From: Roseovarius salinarum
Lineage (GTDB): Bacteria; Pseudomonadota; Alphaproteobacteria; Rhodobacterales; Rhodobacteraceae
DNA: 64,000 nt
NCBI RefSeq assembly: GCF_002834145.1
Contig: NZ_PHNT01000009.1
Span: 1-64,000, forward strand
Direction: 5' to 3'
The notes under the pieces were generated by a model. It saw only the letters and a program-made list of their open reading frames with translations, ran no database searches and had not been told where the DNA came from. The first letter of the stretch is position 1; each line of letters starts with the position of its first letter. A program made the position numbers and the translations under genes. Below, in pieces: positions 53,730-61,333 of this stretch.

Positions 53730-54628
53730 AGGTTTTCGAAGTGGGCGACGATGCGCCGGCGCATGCGCGCGTCCGGCAACGCCCCCCGCGCGGCCGCCTT
53801 GTTTTCGCGCACATGCGCGACCTTCGTGGTGGCGGGAATGGCCACCGTCAGCGCCGGGTGTGAAATGATGAACTTGAGCAGCAGCTGCGGCCAGGTGCGC
53901 ACCCCGAGGTCGGCGGCCACATCGGGCAACGGCCGCCCCTCCAGCGCGCGCGGCAGCGCGCCGCGCCGGAACGGGCGGTTCGCGATGACGGCGATGCCCC
54001 TTTCTTGCGCCAGCGGCAGAAGCCGGTCCTCCGCCGCGCGGTCGGCCAGGTTGTAGGTGAGTTGCACGAAATCCAACGGGTGGTCGCGCATCAGCCGTTC
54101 AAGAAGGTCATGGCGCCGCCCGTGCGACGTGGTCAGGCCGACGTGGCCCAGCCGACCGGCCTGCTTCATCTCGAACAACGTCTCGAGGTGCGCCTCCCAA
54201 GCGACGAGGTTGTGCACCTGCAACAGGTCGAAGCCGTCCACGCCCCAGGCCGCGCGCGTCCGTGCGATCTGGGCCGGGCCGCGGTCGGCCGCGCTCGTCC
54301 AGACCTTGTCGGTGGCGAAAACCGTGCCGGGATATCCCAGCCTTTCCAGCCCGTGGCCGATCGTGTCCTGCGACGAGCCGTACATCGGCGAGGAATCGAT
54401 CATGCCGCCGCCCTCGTCGACGAAGGCGGCGATGACATCGGCACAGGCGTCCAGCAGGACCGGGTCGTTGCCGACGTTGAAGGTGATCCAGCTGCCCAGC
54501 CCCACCGCGGGCACGCGTGCCCCGCTCGAGGGGATGGTGCGCAGCGTGGGGTCCGCGGCGAGGGCGGCACCGGGCACGACGATGGAGGCCAGGGCGCCCC
54601 GGATCGTGGCCCGTCGGGTGAGTGTCAT
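53726..54628 (-). CDS. Aldo/keto reductase with Tat-type signal
   Basis: A 300-residue aldo/keto reductase fold protein. The N-terminus LTRRATIRGALASIVVPGAALA looks like a twin-arginine signal, suggesting export to the periplasm in folded form, which is unusual for NADPH-dependent enzymes. The catalytic tetrad can be traced as Asp in MIDSSPMYGSS (with Tyr), Lys in VFATDKVWTS and His in LLQVHNLVAW. NADPH-site residues near the C-terminus (VAIPATTKVAHVRENKAAA) are kept. The substrate is unknown. It overlaps the DUF6064 gene by 4 bp. Confidence 0.85.
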   Translation of the reverse strand: MTLTRRATIRGALASIVVPGAALAADPTLRTIPSSGARVPAVGLGSWITFNVGNDPVLLDACADVIAAFVDEGGGMIDSSPMYGSSQDTIGHGLERLGYPGTVFATDKVWTSAADRGPAQIARTRAAWGVDGFDLLQVHNLVAWEAHLETLFEMKQAGRLGHVGLTTSHGRRHDLLERLMRDHPLDFVQLTYNLADRAAEDRLLPLAQERGIAVIANRPFRRGALPRALEGRPLPDVAADLGVRTWPQLLLKFIISHPALTVAIPATTKVAHVRENKAAARGALPDARMRRRIVAHFENL

Positions 54629-54994
54629 GCCGTCTGCCTCCTTCCTGCCGGTTCCTGTCCGGGCCGCCGGCCGGCCCGGCGCGCATCGGCGCCGCGCGCA
54701 TTGTAGCGCTCTGAGCCCGGGACCGTGAAGGCGTGCGTCGCCCCCGAAACACCGGCAACGACACCCTTGTCATCGGTCCCCGGGGGGGGACGCCATCCAC
54801 ACCGGCGTGCACCGGCGACTGAAAGTGGCCGGCATGGCGATGGGCAAGGCGAGGGGCCAAGCGCACCTAATACCCCGGTTTCGAAGGTATCGCGCATGAA
54901 ACCGCCATTCGACGGGGTTCGGTCGATTGCTGCGCCGGTCGTTTCCGGCAAACATCCCCGCCCCGGTTTCCGTTGCCGCGGGACCAATTGACCC
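54629..54994. other. Gap without a recognisable gene
   Basis: Several open frames cross these 366 bp on both strands, but none has a recognisable motif or a convincing ribosome site. A run of nine G (54781-54789) is unusual. The minus-strand promoter of the aldo/keto reductase gene should lie in the left part. Given the broken genes nearby, some of this may be decayed coding sequence. Confidence 0.4.
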
Positions 54995-55612
54995 TCAAGG
55001 GTACGGCTTGGCGCGCGTGGCATGTTCAATTGCATCCTCCAGCCGGTCATCTCCCCAGAAAAGCTCGCCGCTGACCACGAAACTGGGTGCGCCGAAAATT
55101 CCGTGTTCCCGCGCCTTGTTCGTCAGCTCCCGCAGCCGTGCCTTGACGGGCGCTGTCGTGGCCTTTTCCAGCCAGGGCGTCGCGGTCTGCCCGCAATCCG
55201 TGATCGCCGTTTCCAACACACCGGGATCGGAAATGTCCTCGCCCCGCTGGAACTGCGCGCGAAACACCGCGCGCGCGAAGTTCCCGCACCACGGTTCGTT
55301 CAGGGCGGCCGTCATGATGCGCGCGGCCGACAGGCCGTTCGCGGGAAAGCTGGGCGGGCGCCGGAAGGCGAGCCCGTATCGTTCGGCCCGGCGCGCCACG
55401 TCGCGCCACATGTAGGCGCCCTTGACCGGGTCGATCACGAAGGGGGATGTCGGCATCCCCTTGTCCTGGAATATCGGCCCCAGAAGGAACGGTCGCCAGA
55501 GCAGTTCGACCCCGGCCTGTTCGAGCAGCGGCCCGGCGCGCATGACCGTGAGGTAGGAATACGTGCTGGCGAATTCGAACCAAAGCTCGATCCGGGGGCG
55601 CTGGATGGTCAT
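54995..55612 (-). CDS. 2-hydroxychromene-2-carboxylate isomerase family protein (DsbA-like fold)
   Basis: A 205-residue thioredoxin-fold protein of the DsbA/kappa-GST group. Markers are IELWFEFASTYSYLTVMRA (Ser replacing the Cys of DsbA and binding glutathione in HCCA isomerase), WRPFLLGPIFQDKGMP, KGAYMWRDVARRAERYGL and GIFGAPSFVVSGELFWGDDRLEDAI. The family isomerises 2-hydroxychromene-2-carboxylate in naphthalene breakdown, but most members act on other or unknown substrates; no aromatic pathway genes are near. The start overlaps the end of a decayed LysR gene upstream. Confidence 0.87.
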   Translation of the reverse strand: MTIQRPRIELWFEFASTYSYLTVMRAGPLLEQAGVELLWRPFLLGPIFQDKGMPTSPFVIDPVKGAYMWRDVARRAERYGLAFRRPPSFPANGLSAARIMTAALNEPWCGNFARAVFRAQFQRGEDISDPGVLETAITDCGQTATPWLEKATTAPVKARLRELTNKAREHGIFGAPSFVVSGELFWGDDRLEDAIEHATRAKPYP

Positions 55613-55955
55613 GCCATGGCTCCCGACATGGCCAGCTGCCTGGATGTCGCGCCGTGCAGTGCCGCCATCACGTCCCGCACCGGCAGAGAGTTGTCCGGCG
55701 AGCCGAGCATCCGCAGTTCCAAGCGTGGAAGCGGCGGCCGGTCGAGCCGCACCGTCTCGGGCGCGACGGCAGCTCCGACGGCCCGCGCCCCTTTCTCAGG
55801 AACAATGGCGTGTTCGCTTGCTGCTCAAGCTTCTTGAGCCGCATCGACACCGCCGAGTGCGACCGGCCGAGTTGAACGGCCGCCCGGGCGAAGCTGCCTG
55901 CTTCTGTGCCTGCCACCAAGGTGTGCAAGGCGTCGATTTCGAAGGCTTTCGTCAT
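55609..55955 (-). pseudogene. LysR-family regulator gene with internal deletion
   Basis: It begins MTKAFEIDALHTLVAGTEAG and SFARAAVQLGRSHSAVSMRLKKLEQQANTPLFLRKG, an intact LysR helix-turn-helix (about 60 residues). It then loses the match. A different frame supplies RLDRPPLPRLELRMLGSPDN and VRDVMAALHGATSRQL and ends at 55609, resembling a LysR C-terminal end. The whole is about 115 codons against the usual 300, so roughly 180 codons of the effector domain are deleted and the frame has shifted. It lies just upstream of, and overlaps, the isomerase gene it may once have controlled. Confidence 0.65.
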
Positions 55956-55983
55956 GCCATATTTGATGACCCCGGACCCCTGA

Positions 55984-56064
55984 CATAACACGGGCGCGAA
56001 AACGGTGCTGCAATACCTGCTCAAGCCGCTCTGCAAGGGCCGCGAGGCGCTCCGCGAGCCGTGA
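55984..56064 (+). pseudogene. Possible C-terminal remnant of a HlyD-type secretion adaptor
   Basis: A short open stretch ends KTVLQYLLKPLCKGREALRE P and a stop at 56062-56064. The pattern (VLQYLLKPL, then a basic stretch and ALRE at the end) recalls the last residues of HlyD membrane-fusion proteins of type I secretion systems. It has no start and only 26 codons, so it would be a relic. The match is short and could be chance. Confidence 0.25.
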
Positions 56065-56089
56065 GGCTTTGCGGGCTGACGTCGCGGCG

Positions 56090-56479
56090 CTACTTCACCT
56101 GCACGACATAACGCACGCGGAAGTGCAGGTTGCCCTCGGTCGAGCGCCAGAAGATGGTGAACTTGTCGGTTCCGGGCGTGTTCCCTGCGACATAGTCGGC
56201 AAGATGCGCGTCGATCTCGATCTCTGGGCATTGATGCGGCACGGCCTTGGCCTTCCGCACCTTCAAAGTCCCGTGATCCAGCGTGCCCCGCAGTTCGGGG
56301 ACCGGCGGGTTCTTCTGCCAGTCGCATGTATTCTCGTTGATGTTGTACATCGTCTGGATCTGGACCGTTTCCCCGGGGGCGACCGTGGTACGCTTGTTCC
56401 ATGATTGAACCTCGGCCGCGGCGGGCGCCGCGAGGGCGAGGCTCGCTGCGATGCCGCCTGCGCATAGAATTTTCCGCAT
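56090..56479 (-). CDS. Small exported protein of unknown function
   Basis: A 129-residue protein starting at ATG 56479 with GAGAGGA just upstream. Residues 1-23 (MRKILCAGGIAASLALAAPAAA) are a clear signal peptide with AxA cleavage. The mature part contains APGETVQIQTMYNINENTCDW, PELRGTLDHGTLKVRKAKAVPHQCPEIEI and FTIFWRSTEGNLHFRVRYVV, with two Cys that may form a disulfide. It looks like an all-beta periplasmic domain. I do not recognise a named family. It stands alone among decayed genes. Confidence 0.65.
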   Translation of the reverse strand: MRKILCAGGIAASLALAAPAAAEVQSWNKRTTVAPGETVQIQTMYNINENTCDWQKNPPVPELRGTLDHGTLKVRKAKAVPHQCPEIEIDAHLADYVAGNTPGTDKFTIFWRSTEGNLHFRVRYVVQVK

Positions 56480-56704
56480 TTTGTCCTCTCTTCGTTTCGC
56501 CGCCAAGACCTGTTGCCGACCCGGCGTGTTGCTCGGGCAGTCCTGGTGCGATCTGCCGATGTCCGGCAGGCTCACGCAAAGCGGGTCGTGGTTCAAGCCA
56601 TTTCGGTGCCTCGGGCGGGCTTGCCGAAAGCGAGAGGTTTCGCGAGCGCGCCGAGCCGCGCGCGGGGATCGCTCCGCAACGCACTCGTACCCCGCCCAAG
56701 CGCC

Positions 56705-57175
56705 TCAGGTCCCGAGGATGCCCGGCACGCGCAGGCCGTGTTCGCGCGCGCGGTCGATGGCTTCCTCGTTGCCCGCATCCGCATGTCGCCAGACGCCGCT
56801 GGCCGGGTCGTTCCAGAGTAAGCGTTCGAGCCGCCTGGCGGCCTCCGGCGTGCCGTCGGCGATGGCCACGACCCCGGCGTGCTGGGAAAAACCCATGCCG
56901 ACGCCGCCGCCGTGGTGCAGGCTGACCCATGTCGCCCCCGAGGCGGTGTTGACCAGCGCGTTGAGCAGCGGCCAGTCGCTCACCGCGTCGGAGCCGTCCC
57001 TCATCGCCTCGGTCTCGCGGTTGGGCGAGGCGACGGATCCGCTGTCGAGGTGGTCACGGCCGATCACGATCGGCGCTTTCAGCTCGCCGCTGGCCACCAT
57101 CTCGTTGAACTTGAGCCCGGCGCGGTGACGATCGCCCAGCCCGATCCAGCAGATTCGATCGTCAAGGCAATGGGT
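56705..57175 (-). pseudogene. hutU: 3' fragment of urocanate hydratase
   Basis: About 155 residues match the C-terminal quarter of urocanase, which hydrates urocanate in histidine breakdown. Segments are [74 protein letters not shown] and [14 protein letters not shown]. The enzyme is normally about 556 residues, so roughly 400 N-terminal residues with most of the NAD site are missing. Similarity stops near 57170, where unrelated sequence begins. The fragment itself is free of frameshifts, so the deletion is probably recent. No other hut genes are in the window. Confidence 0.8.
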
Positions 57176-57569
57176 CGCGGTTGGCCCACCCGTCAAGCGA
57201 GACTGACAGAAGACGCGGATACCTCCACAATTGGGCCCACGGCAAACCGCAGCGGATGGAATGCGCAGATCGTGCCGCTTTTCGGTGCCGTGATCGCCTG
57301 ATCGCTATCGGGATCCGGCAGTCCTTGCCGGATTTCGCAATCGTCGCCAAAGGCAGGCAGGCCTTGCGTCAGCGTGTTCCGCGACACCGACCCGGGCCGG
57401 CAGCCCGGGGCCACCGGCAGACCCGGGCGTTTCAAGCCGGGTGTTCGATAATGGCCCTTTATGTGTGGCGGGCGCTAGCAAGTGGGGAACGTGCGCAACC
57501 TCGGCGCGCGGACCGTAAGGGTGGACGATGCGGTCTTGCGGCGCAGGCGTCGATTCGGGACAGTGGCGT
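57176..57569. other. Gap between the urocanase fragment and the alpha/beta hydrolase gene
   Basis: A minus-strand open stretch (about 57193-57435) with [19 protein letters not shown] and [13 protein letters not shown] looks more protein-like than its surroundings but has no family I can name. The last 60 bp should hold the promoter and ribosome site of the hydrolase gene; no clear elements are seen. The region probably contains decayed coding sequence. Confidence 0.35.
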
Positions 57570-58382
57570 ATGTTCCCGTTTCTCAAGGTCGCCGCAGGCC
57601 TCTTGGCCCTTTATCTCGTCGTGGCAGGCCTCGCCTGGGCGCTTCAGGGCAAGCTGCTGTTCCCGAGAGGAATGGTGGGCCCGGGCGCGGCGCTGCCGCC
57701 CACGGCCGAGCGCCTCACGCTCGACGTGGGGTCCGGCGACACGCTGATCGGTGTACACCTGCCGGCCGACGGCCCGTCGCCGGAGGAGGCAAGCCTCGTC
57801 CTCGGCTTCGGCGGCAACGCGTGGAACGCGAACGACCTGGCGCTTCACCTGCACGCGGTTTTCCCCGACCGGGGCGTCGTCGCGTTCCACTACCGCGGCT
57901 ATGCGCCCAGCACCGGCCGGCCCACCGCGCAGGCAATCCTCAACGACGCGCCGGAGATCCACGATGAAATCGTCGCCGGGCTGGCGCCTGACCGGATCGT
58001 GGCCGTCGGTCTCAGCCTCGGGGCGGGACCCGCCGCGCACCTCGCCCGGTCGCGCCCGATCGCGGGGCTGGTCCTGGTCACCCCGTTCGATAGGCTCACG
58101 GCCCTGGCCCGCGAACACTACCCGTGGCTGCCTGTCGGTCTCCTGCTGCGGCACCGCATGGACGTGGCCGCCGACTTGACGGCGGTGACGGCGCCGGTGG
58201 CGGTGATCGCGGCCGAGGCGGACAGCATCGTGCCGCCGCGCAGAACCGAGCCCGTTCGCAGGGCCGCGGGCAGACTTGTCGTGGACCGGGTCATCGCCGG
58301 GGCCGGCCACAACGATATCTATGATCGCGCGCAGTACCGGCGCGCGATGAAGGATGCGCTGTCACGGATCGAGAACAGGTGA
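57570..58382 (+). CDS. Alpha/beta hydrolase, BEM46-like, membrane-anchored
   Basis: A 270-residue alpha/beta hydrolase. An N-terminal anchor (FLKVAAGLLALYLVVAGLAWAL, about 4-25) is followed by GKLLFPRGMVGPGAALPPTAE. The nucleophile is in VAVGLSLGAGPAAHLA (GxSxG reads GLSLG, about 145-149). FHYRGYAPSTGRPTAQAIL, VTPFDRLTALAREHYPWLPVGLLLRHRMD, AAEADSIVPPRRT (acid) and GAGHNDI (His) fit the BEM46/YfhR type. The substrate is unknown. ATG 57570 gives the complete anchor. It is one of the few intact genes in this decayed stretch. Confidence 0.8.
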   Translation: MFPFLKVAAGLLALYLVVAGLAWALQGKLLFPRGMVGPGAALPPTAERLTLDVGSGDTLIGVHLPADGPSPEEASLVLGFGGNAWNANDLALHLHAVFPDRGVVAFHYRGYAPSTGRPTAQAILNDAPEIHDEIVAGLAPDRIVAVGLSLGAGPAAHLARSRPIAGLVLVTPFDRLTALAREHYPWLPVGLLLRHRMDVAADLTAVTAPVAVIAAEADSIVPPRRTEPVRRAAGRLVVDRVIAGAGHNDIYDRAQYRRAMKDALSRIENR

Positions 58383-59299
58383 GCGTTCGGTAGGGCGAAG
58401 AGGCCGGGCCCTTGGTGCACCCGGGCAGCAGCGACCATCCCGGCCGGCACGTCCCGACACATGACATGAGCCCGACCGCCGAAACGGCCGGGCGCTGCAA
58501 ACGCAACCAAGCAGGAACCCGGCAAGCTCACAGCGTATCAGGCTGCGGCATCGCCGGGCGAAGGTATGGCCAAGGCAAGTTCGCATGTCGACGTCACCGC
58601 GAGAAACCGGATGCCGCCCGGGGCCAAGAGAAGGCCGGAGAACTGCCCTTCGCCGCGATGAGGGCGAATGGCCGACATGGGACGCCATCGACCGTGAAAC
58701 GTTTGGCGGGCATCCGGAGCGGGAGGTGGCTCATCTCCAGCGCCGCGGTCACGCGCCCATTTCCTGCCGATTCCGAAAACACCCCCGGATGATTGATCTG
58801 GGGCAAATCAATGCCCGGCCCGAGGGGGCAAGGTGCTGGCGCGGTTCGGCAAAGGAGGCAGGATGACCAGCAAAGGGATCGCGCCGGCGATGCAGCGTGG
58901 CGTGGCCTTCAGGGTCGTTGTCTTGTCACTCGTGGTTTTCGCGGTGTCCGGCGTGACGGGGGCAAGATCATTGCCATCTGGAAAGCAGCCTTTAATGCTC
59001 AGTCGCCATTGGTCACTTCGACTGCCCGGTCAATCTGGACGTGGTCTGCCAGCTTGATCCGCCCTGAAGTTGTTACCCCAGACGCCACCCTGAGACGCAT
59101 GCAAAGCAAACCTCATCCGGGCCGCTGCCTTAATCTCTTGACTTCTACAAGGTTTCTGGCTCCGGCGGCAGGACCCGGAGAGATCACCCCAAATTATTGA
59201 TATTGCGCGGTAAATTAAGCGCGACTGTCAGGCGACTCCTGCGAATGCCAACATACGTGCCTCAGTATGAGACAGAACGCAAGACTGGCGTTGGCGACG
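58383..59299. other. Long stretch without a recognisable gene
   Basis: About 900 bp without a convincing gene of normal size. Frames on both strands are short, and I find no domain motif. The base composition is more mixed than in the backbone, with AT-richer parts near 58980 and 59150-59230 (for example AAATTATTGATATTGCGCGG), which suggests foreign or decayed sequence. A small signal-peptide-like frame lies at 58863, and the right edge merges with the transposase remnant. Confidence 0.5.
58863..59057 (+). CDS. Small ORF with signal-like N-terminus, probably truncated
   Basis: A 64-codon frame with a very good ribosome site (AAAGGAGGCAGG before the ATG). The N-terminus MTSKGIAPAMQRGVAFRVVV with SLVVFAVSGVTGA looks like a signal peptide or membrane helix. 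The rest is short and not recognisable, so this may be the broken 5' end of an exported-protein gene. Confidence 0.3.
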   Translation: MTSKGIAPAMQRGVAFRVVVLSLVVFAVSGVTGARSLPSGKQPLMLSRHWSLRLPGQSGRGLPA

Positions 59300-59832
59300 G
59301 CCCGGGGTGCCCGCCGTCAAAAGCCTCAGCCGCGACGGCGACAGCCCAACCCTCCCGGACCTGCTCGGCCGGACCCCGGAGGCAGAGCAGATCGGCACCG
59401 TGACCGCCGATGGCGCCCACGACACGCGCCGCCGCCACAAGGCCATCACTGACCGGCAAGCCACACCGATCATCCCGATCCGCAGGAACGGGCGGCTGTG
59501 GAAGGATGACTGCCCGGCGGCACGCGCGCGCAACGAAACCCCGCACGCCACCCTACATCTTGGCCGGGCGTTCCGGAAACGCTGGACCGGATACCACGCC
59601 CGAAGCCGGATCGAGGCGCGGACGCGCTGCCCGAAATCATTCGGCGAGCGCACCGCTGCGTTCGCCATTGATCTCGAACCACTGGCGCATCAATGGCTCG
59701 CCCCCGACCGCCAGACCGCCGAAATCCACATCCGCATCCTTCGCAGGCTCTCTCGAACCCGTGGCGCTCGCCTGCTCAGTCATGAACCGCTTCAACGCCC
59801 TCGGGACCGCCGAGATCATCCGCGTGGCCTGA
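59300..59832 (+). pseudogene. IS5-family transposase remnant
   Basis: One frame contains DGDSPTLPDLLGRTPEAEQ, IGTVTADGAHDTRRRHKAI, TPIIPIRRNGRLWKDDCPAA, RKRWTGYHARSRIEARTRC and PDRQTAEIHIRI, all familiar from IS5-type DDE transposases (the second DDE Asp in TADGAHDT). The normal end MNRFNALGTAEIIRVA appears in another frame and stops at 59832. Short extra stretches after FGER and after HIRI break the frame, and the N-terminal half is missing. Terminal inverted repeats are not found. It is a dead IS copy beside the WYL module. Confidence 0.7.
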
Positions 59833-59910
59833 CGTCAGTGGGGAAGGGGAAGTCACGCCTCAGGCGCGTGTTGCGCATCAACGCCGCGCAGGACTACAAG
59901 GTCGACTCGT

Positions 59911-59935
59911 AATGACAAGCCCTGCGATTGTCATT
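59911..59935. promoter_or_regulatory. Inverted repeat upstream of the WYL gene (distal)
   Basis: A perfect 8-bp inverted repeat, AATGACAA (59911-59918) and TTGTCATT (59928-59935), separated by 9 bp. It lies between the transposase remnant and the WYL regulator gene. It may be an operator or the end of a decayed element. Confidence 0.4.
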
Positions 59936-59983
59936 CCTGCGCACCTCGAACTTGAGTTCCGATACGTTTGACAAGTCAGAATC

Positions 59984-59999
59984 GTCACGACACCGTGAC
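59984..59999. promoter_or_regulatory. Inverted repeat upstream of the WYL gene (proximal)
   Basis: GTCACG (59984-59989) and CGTGAC (59994-59999) form a perfect 6-bp dyad with a 4-bp spacer, 54 bp before the WYL start. A smaller TGAC..GTCA dyad at 59969-59978 overlaps a TTGACA box (59968-59973) that may be a -35 element. The arrangement suits autoregulation by the WYL protein. Confidence 0.4.
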
Positions 60000-60052
60000 A
60001 GGGTTTGTTATCGCCAGCATGCTTTCGGCGCCTTCGGAATCAAGGAGCATGC

Positions 60053-61051
60053 ATGTCTTATTCGAAAGCATCCGATCTCCTCCGTGTCGCCGACATGGCA
60101 ATGGCCAATTTCGAGGGCGTCTCGCTCCATGATGTGCGGGAGGCATTCGCATGTGACCATCGAACCGCGCAGCGGATAATGCGCGCCTTCGAAACCGTCT
60201 TCCCGCAGGTCGACATAGAAGAGGACGCCGACCGACGCCGGCGGTGGCATTTGCCGCGAAGCGATCCGCGATGGCTGCAGGCCCAGGGCATCAGGGACAG
60301 CGAGCTTGCCGCACTCGACCTGGCCGCCGAGCGGGCGGCCAGGGACGGCGCTCCGGACGAGGCGCAGCGTCTGCAAGCTCTCAGGGACCGGCTCCTGGCC
60401 GCGATGCCTGCCGTGCACGCGCGGCGGACCGAGGCCGATGCAGAGGCTCTTCTCGAGGCGCAAGGCTTCGCGTCTCGCCCCGGCCCACGCGTGGTCGGCG
60501 ACATGAAGCTCCTCGGAACGCTGACGGAAGCTCTTCGGGCACCCTGGGAGCTGAAATTGACATACAGGGGGGAGAGGGACGAGCATCCGAGAGAGCGCGT
60601 GCTCGAACCACACGGGCTGTTGCTTGGAATACGTCGCTACCTGGTGGCGAGACCAGCCAGTGGCGATGGTCGGATGCGTCGCTTCCGCCTTGACTGGATC
60701 GAAGACGCCGCCCTCACGGGACGCAGCTTCTCGCGGGATCCGGATTTCGATCTCGGACGGTTTTCCCGCCAGGCCTTCGGATCATTTCATTCCGATACCG
60801 AATACGGCCCTGTGGAATGGCGCTTCACGCCCGCGGCCGCGAAGACCGCCCGGCAATTCATCTTCCATCCCGAGCAGGAGACCGTCGAGGAACCCGATGG
60901 CGCGCTGACGGTCCGATTCATGGCCTCCGGTCACATGGAAATGGCCTGGCATCTTTATCAATGGGGCGACCAGGTGGAAGTCGTCTCACCGACCGCGCTT
61001 CGGGAAATGGTCCATGGGTACCGGCGTGGTGACTTCCCCGCACTGCCTTGA
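60053..61051 (+). CDS. WYL-domain transcriptional regulator
   Basis: A 332-residue regulator. The N-terminal winged HTH (about 1-65) has VSLHDVREAFACDHRTAQRIMRAFETVFP. The middle WYL domain (about 150-240) shows LKLTYRG, RVLEPHGLLLGIRRYLVAR and RFRLDWIEDAAL; the C-terminal WCX part follows (HMEMAWHLYQWGDQVEVVSP). WYL proteins sense nucleic acid or nucleotide ligands and often control phage-defence or DNA-damage operons. ATG 60053 is preceded by AAGGAG. It starts 220 bp after a dead transposase and precedes the SbcD-like and SbcC-like genes, which it probably controls. GC content is lower than in the backbone. Confidence 0.85.
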   Translation: MSYSKASDLLRVADMAMANFEGVSLHDVREAFACDHRTAQRIMRAFETVFPQVDIEEDADRRRRWHLPRSDPRWLQAQGIRDSELAALDLAAERAARDGAPDEAQRLQALRDRLLAAMPAVHARRTEADAEALLEAQGFASRPGPRVVGDMKLLGTLTEALRAPWELKLTYRGERDEHPRERVLEPHGLLLGIRRYLVARPASGDGRMRRFRLDWIEDAALTGRSFSRDPDFDLGRFSRQAFGSFHSDTEYGPVEWRFTPAAAKTARQFIFHPEQETVEEPDGALTVRFMASGHMEMAWHLYQWGDQVEVVSPTALREMVHGYRRGDFPALP

Positions 61052-61333
61052 CGGAACGACACTCGGCTTTCCCACAATTCTCAACACCGTTCCACATTCT
61101 CGCCGCCGTAGTGGAAAATACTCGCCGTCATGAAGCCCTGGTGGTCAGACAGGGATCGTCGGGACCGTGAATGAAAAAGGATGCCGGTGAAAAGTGCCCT
61201 GTGGACCCATCACCTTCTACCACCTCCCTGCGCACATGGATCGAGGGCGCCATGGCAGTTTCTGACACCCGACATCATTAACCATTGGCAACGGTCCGCG
61301 ACGACCGCGAGAATCAGGTACGGGAATTTCAGC
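61052..61333. other. Gap between the WYL and SbcD-like genes, with direct and inverted repeats
   Basis: Two related blocks lie side by side near 61071-61103: TTCCCACAATTCTC and TTCCACATTCTC. GTGGAA at about 61112 is inverted relative to TTCCAC, so a stem is possible. A weak promoter-like pair, TTGGCA (61285-61290) and GAGAAT (61309-61314) with an 18-bp spacer, lies just before the nuclease gene. This spacer may let the nuclease-ATPase pair be transcribed separately from the regulator. Confidence 0.35.

Noticed and set aside
59150..59190. tRNA 3'-end fragment (minus strand) in GGCTCCGGCGGCAGGACC
   Set aside because: The string resembles the end of a tRNA, but the T-loop TTCGA sequence is missing, so it is not supported as a tRNA relic or attachment site.
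47425..61000. Second copy of the tRNA-Ser 3' end marking the right border of the island
   Set aside because: I looked for a repeat of the T-arm to CCA segment downstream and did not find one in the window; the border may lie outside or have decayed.
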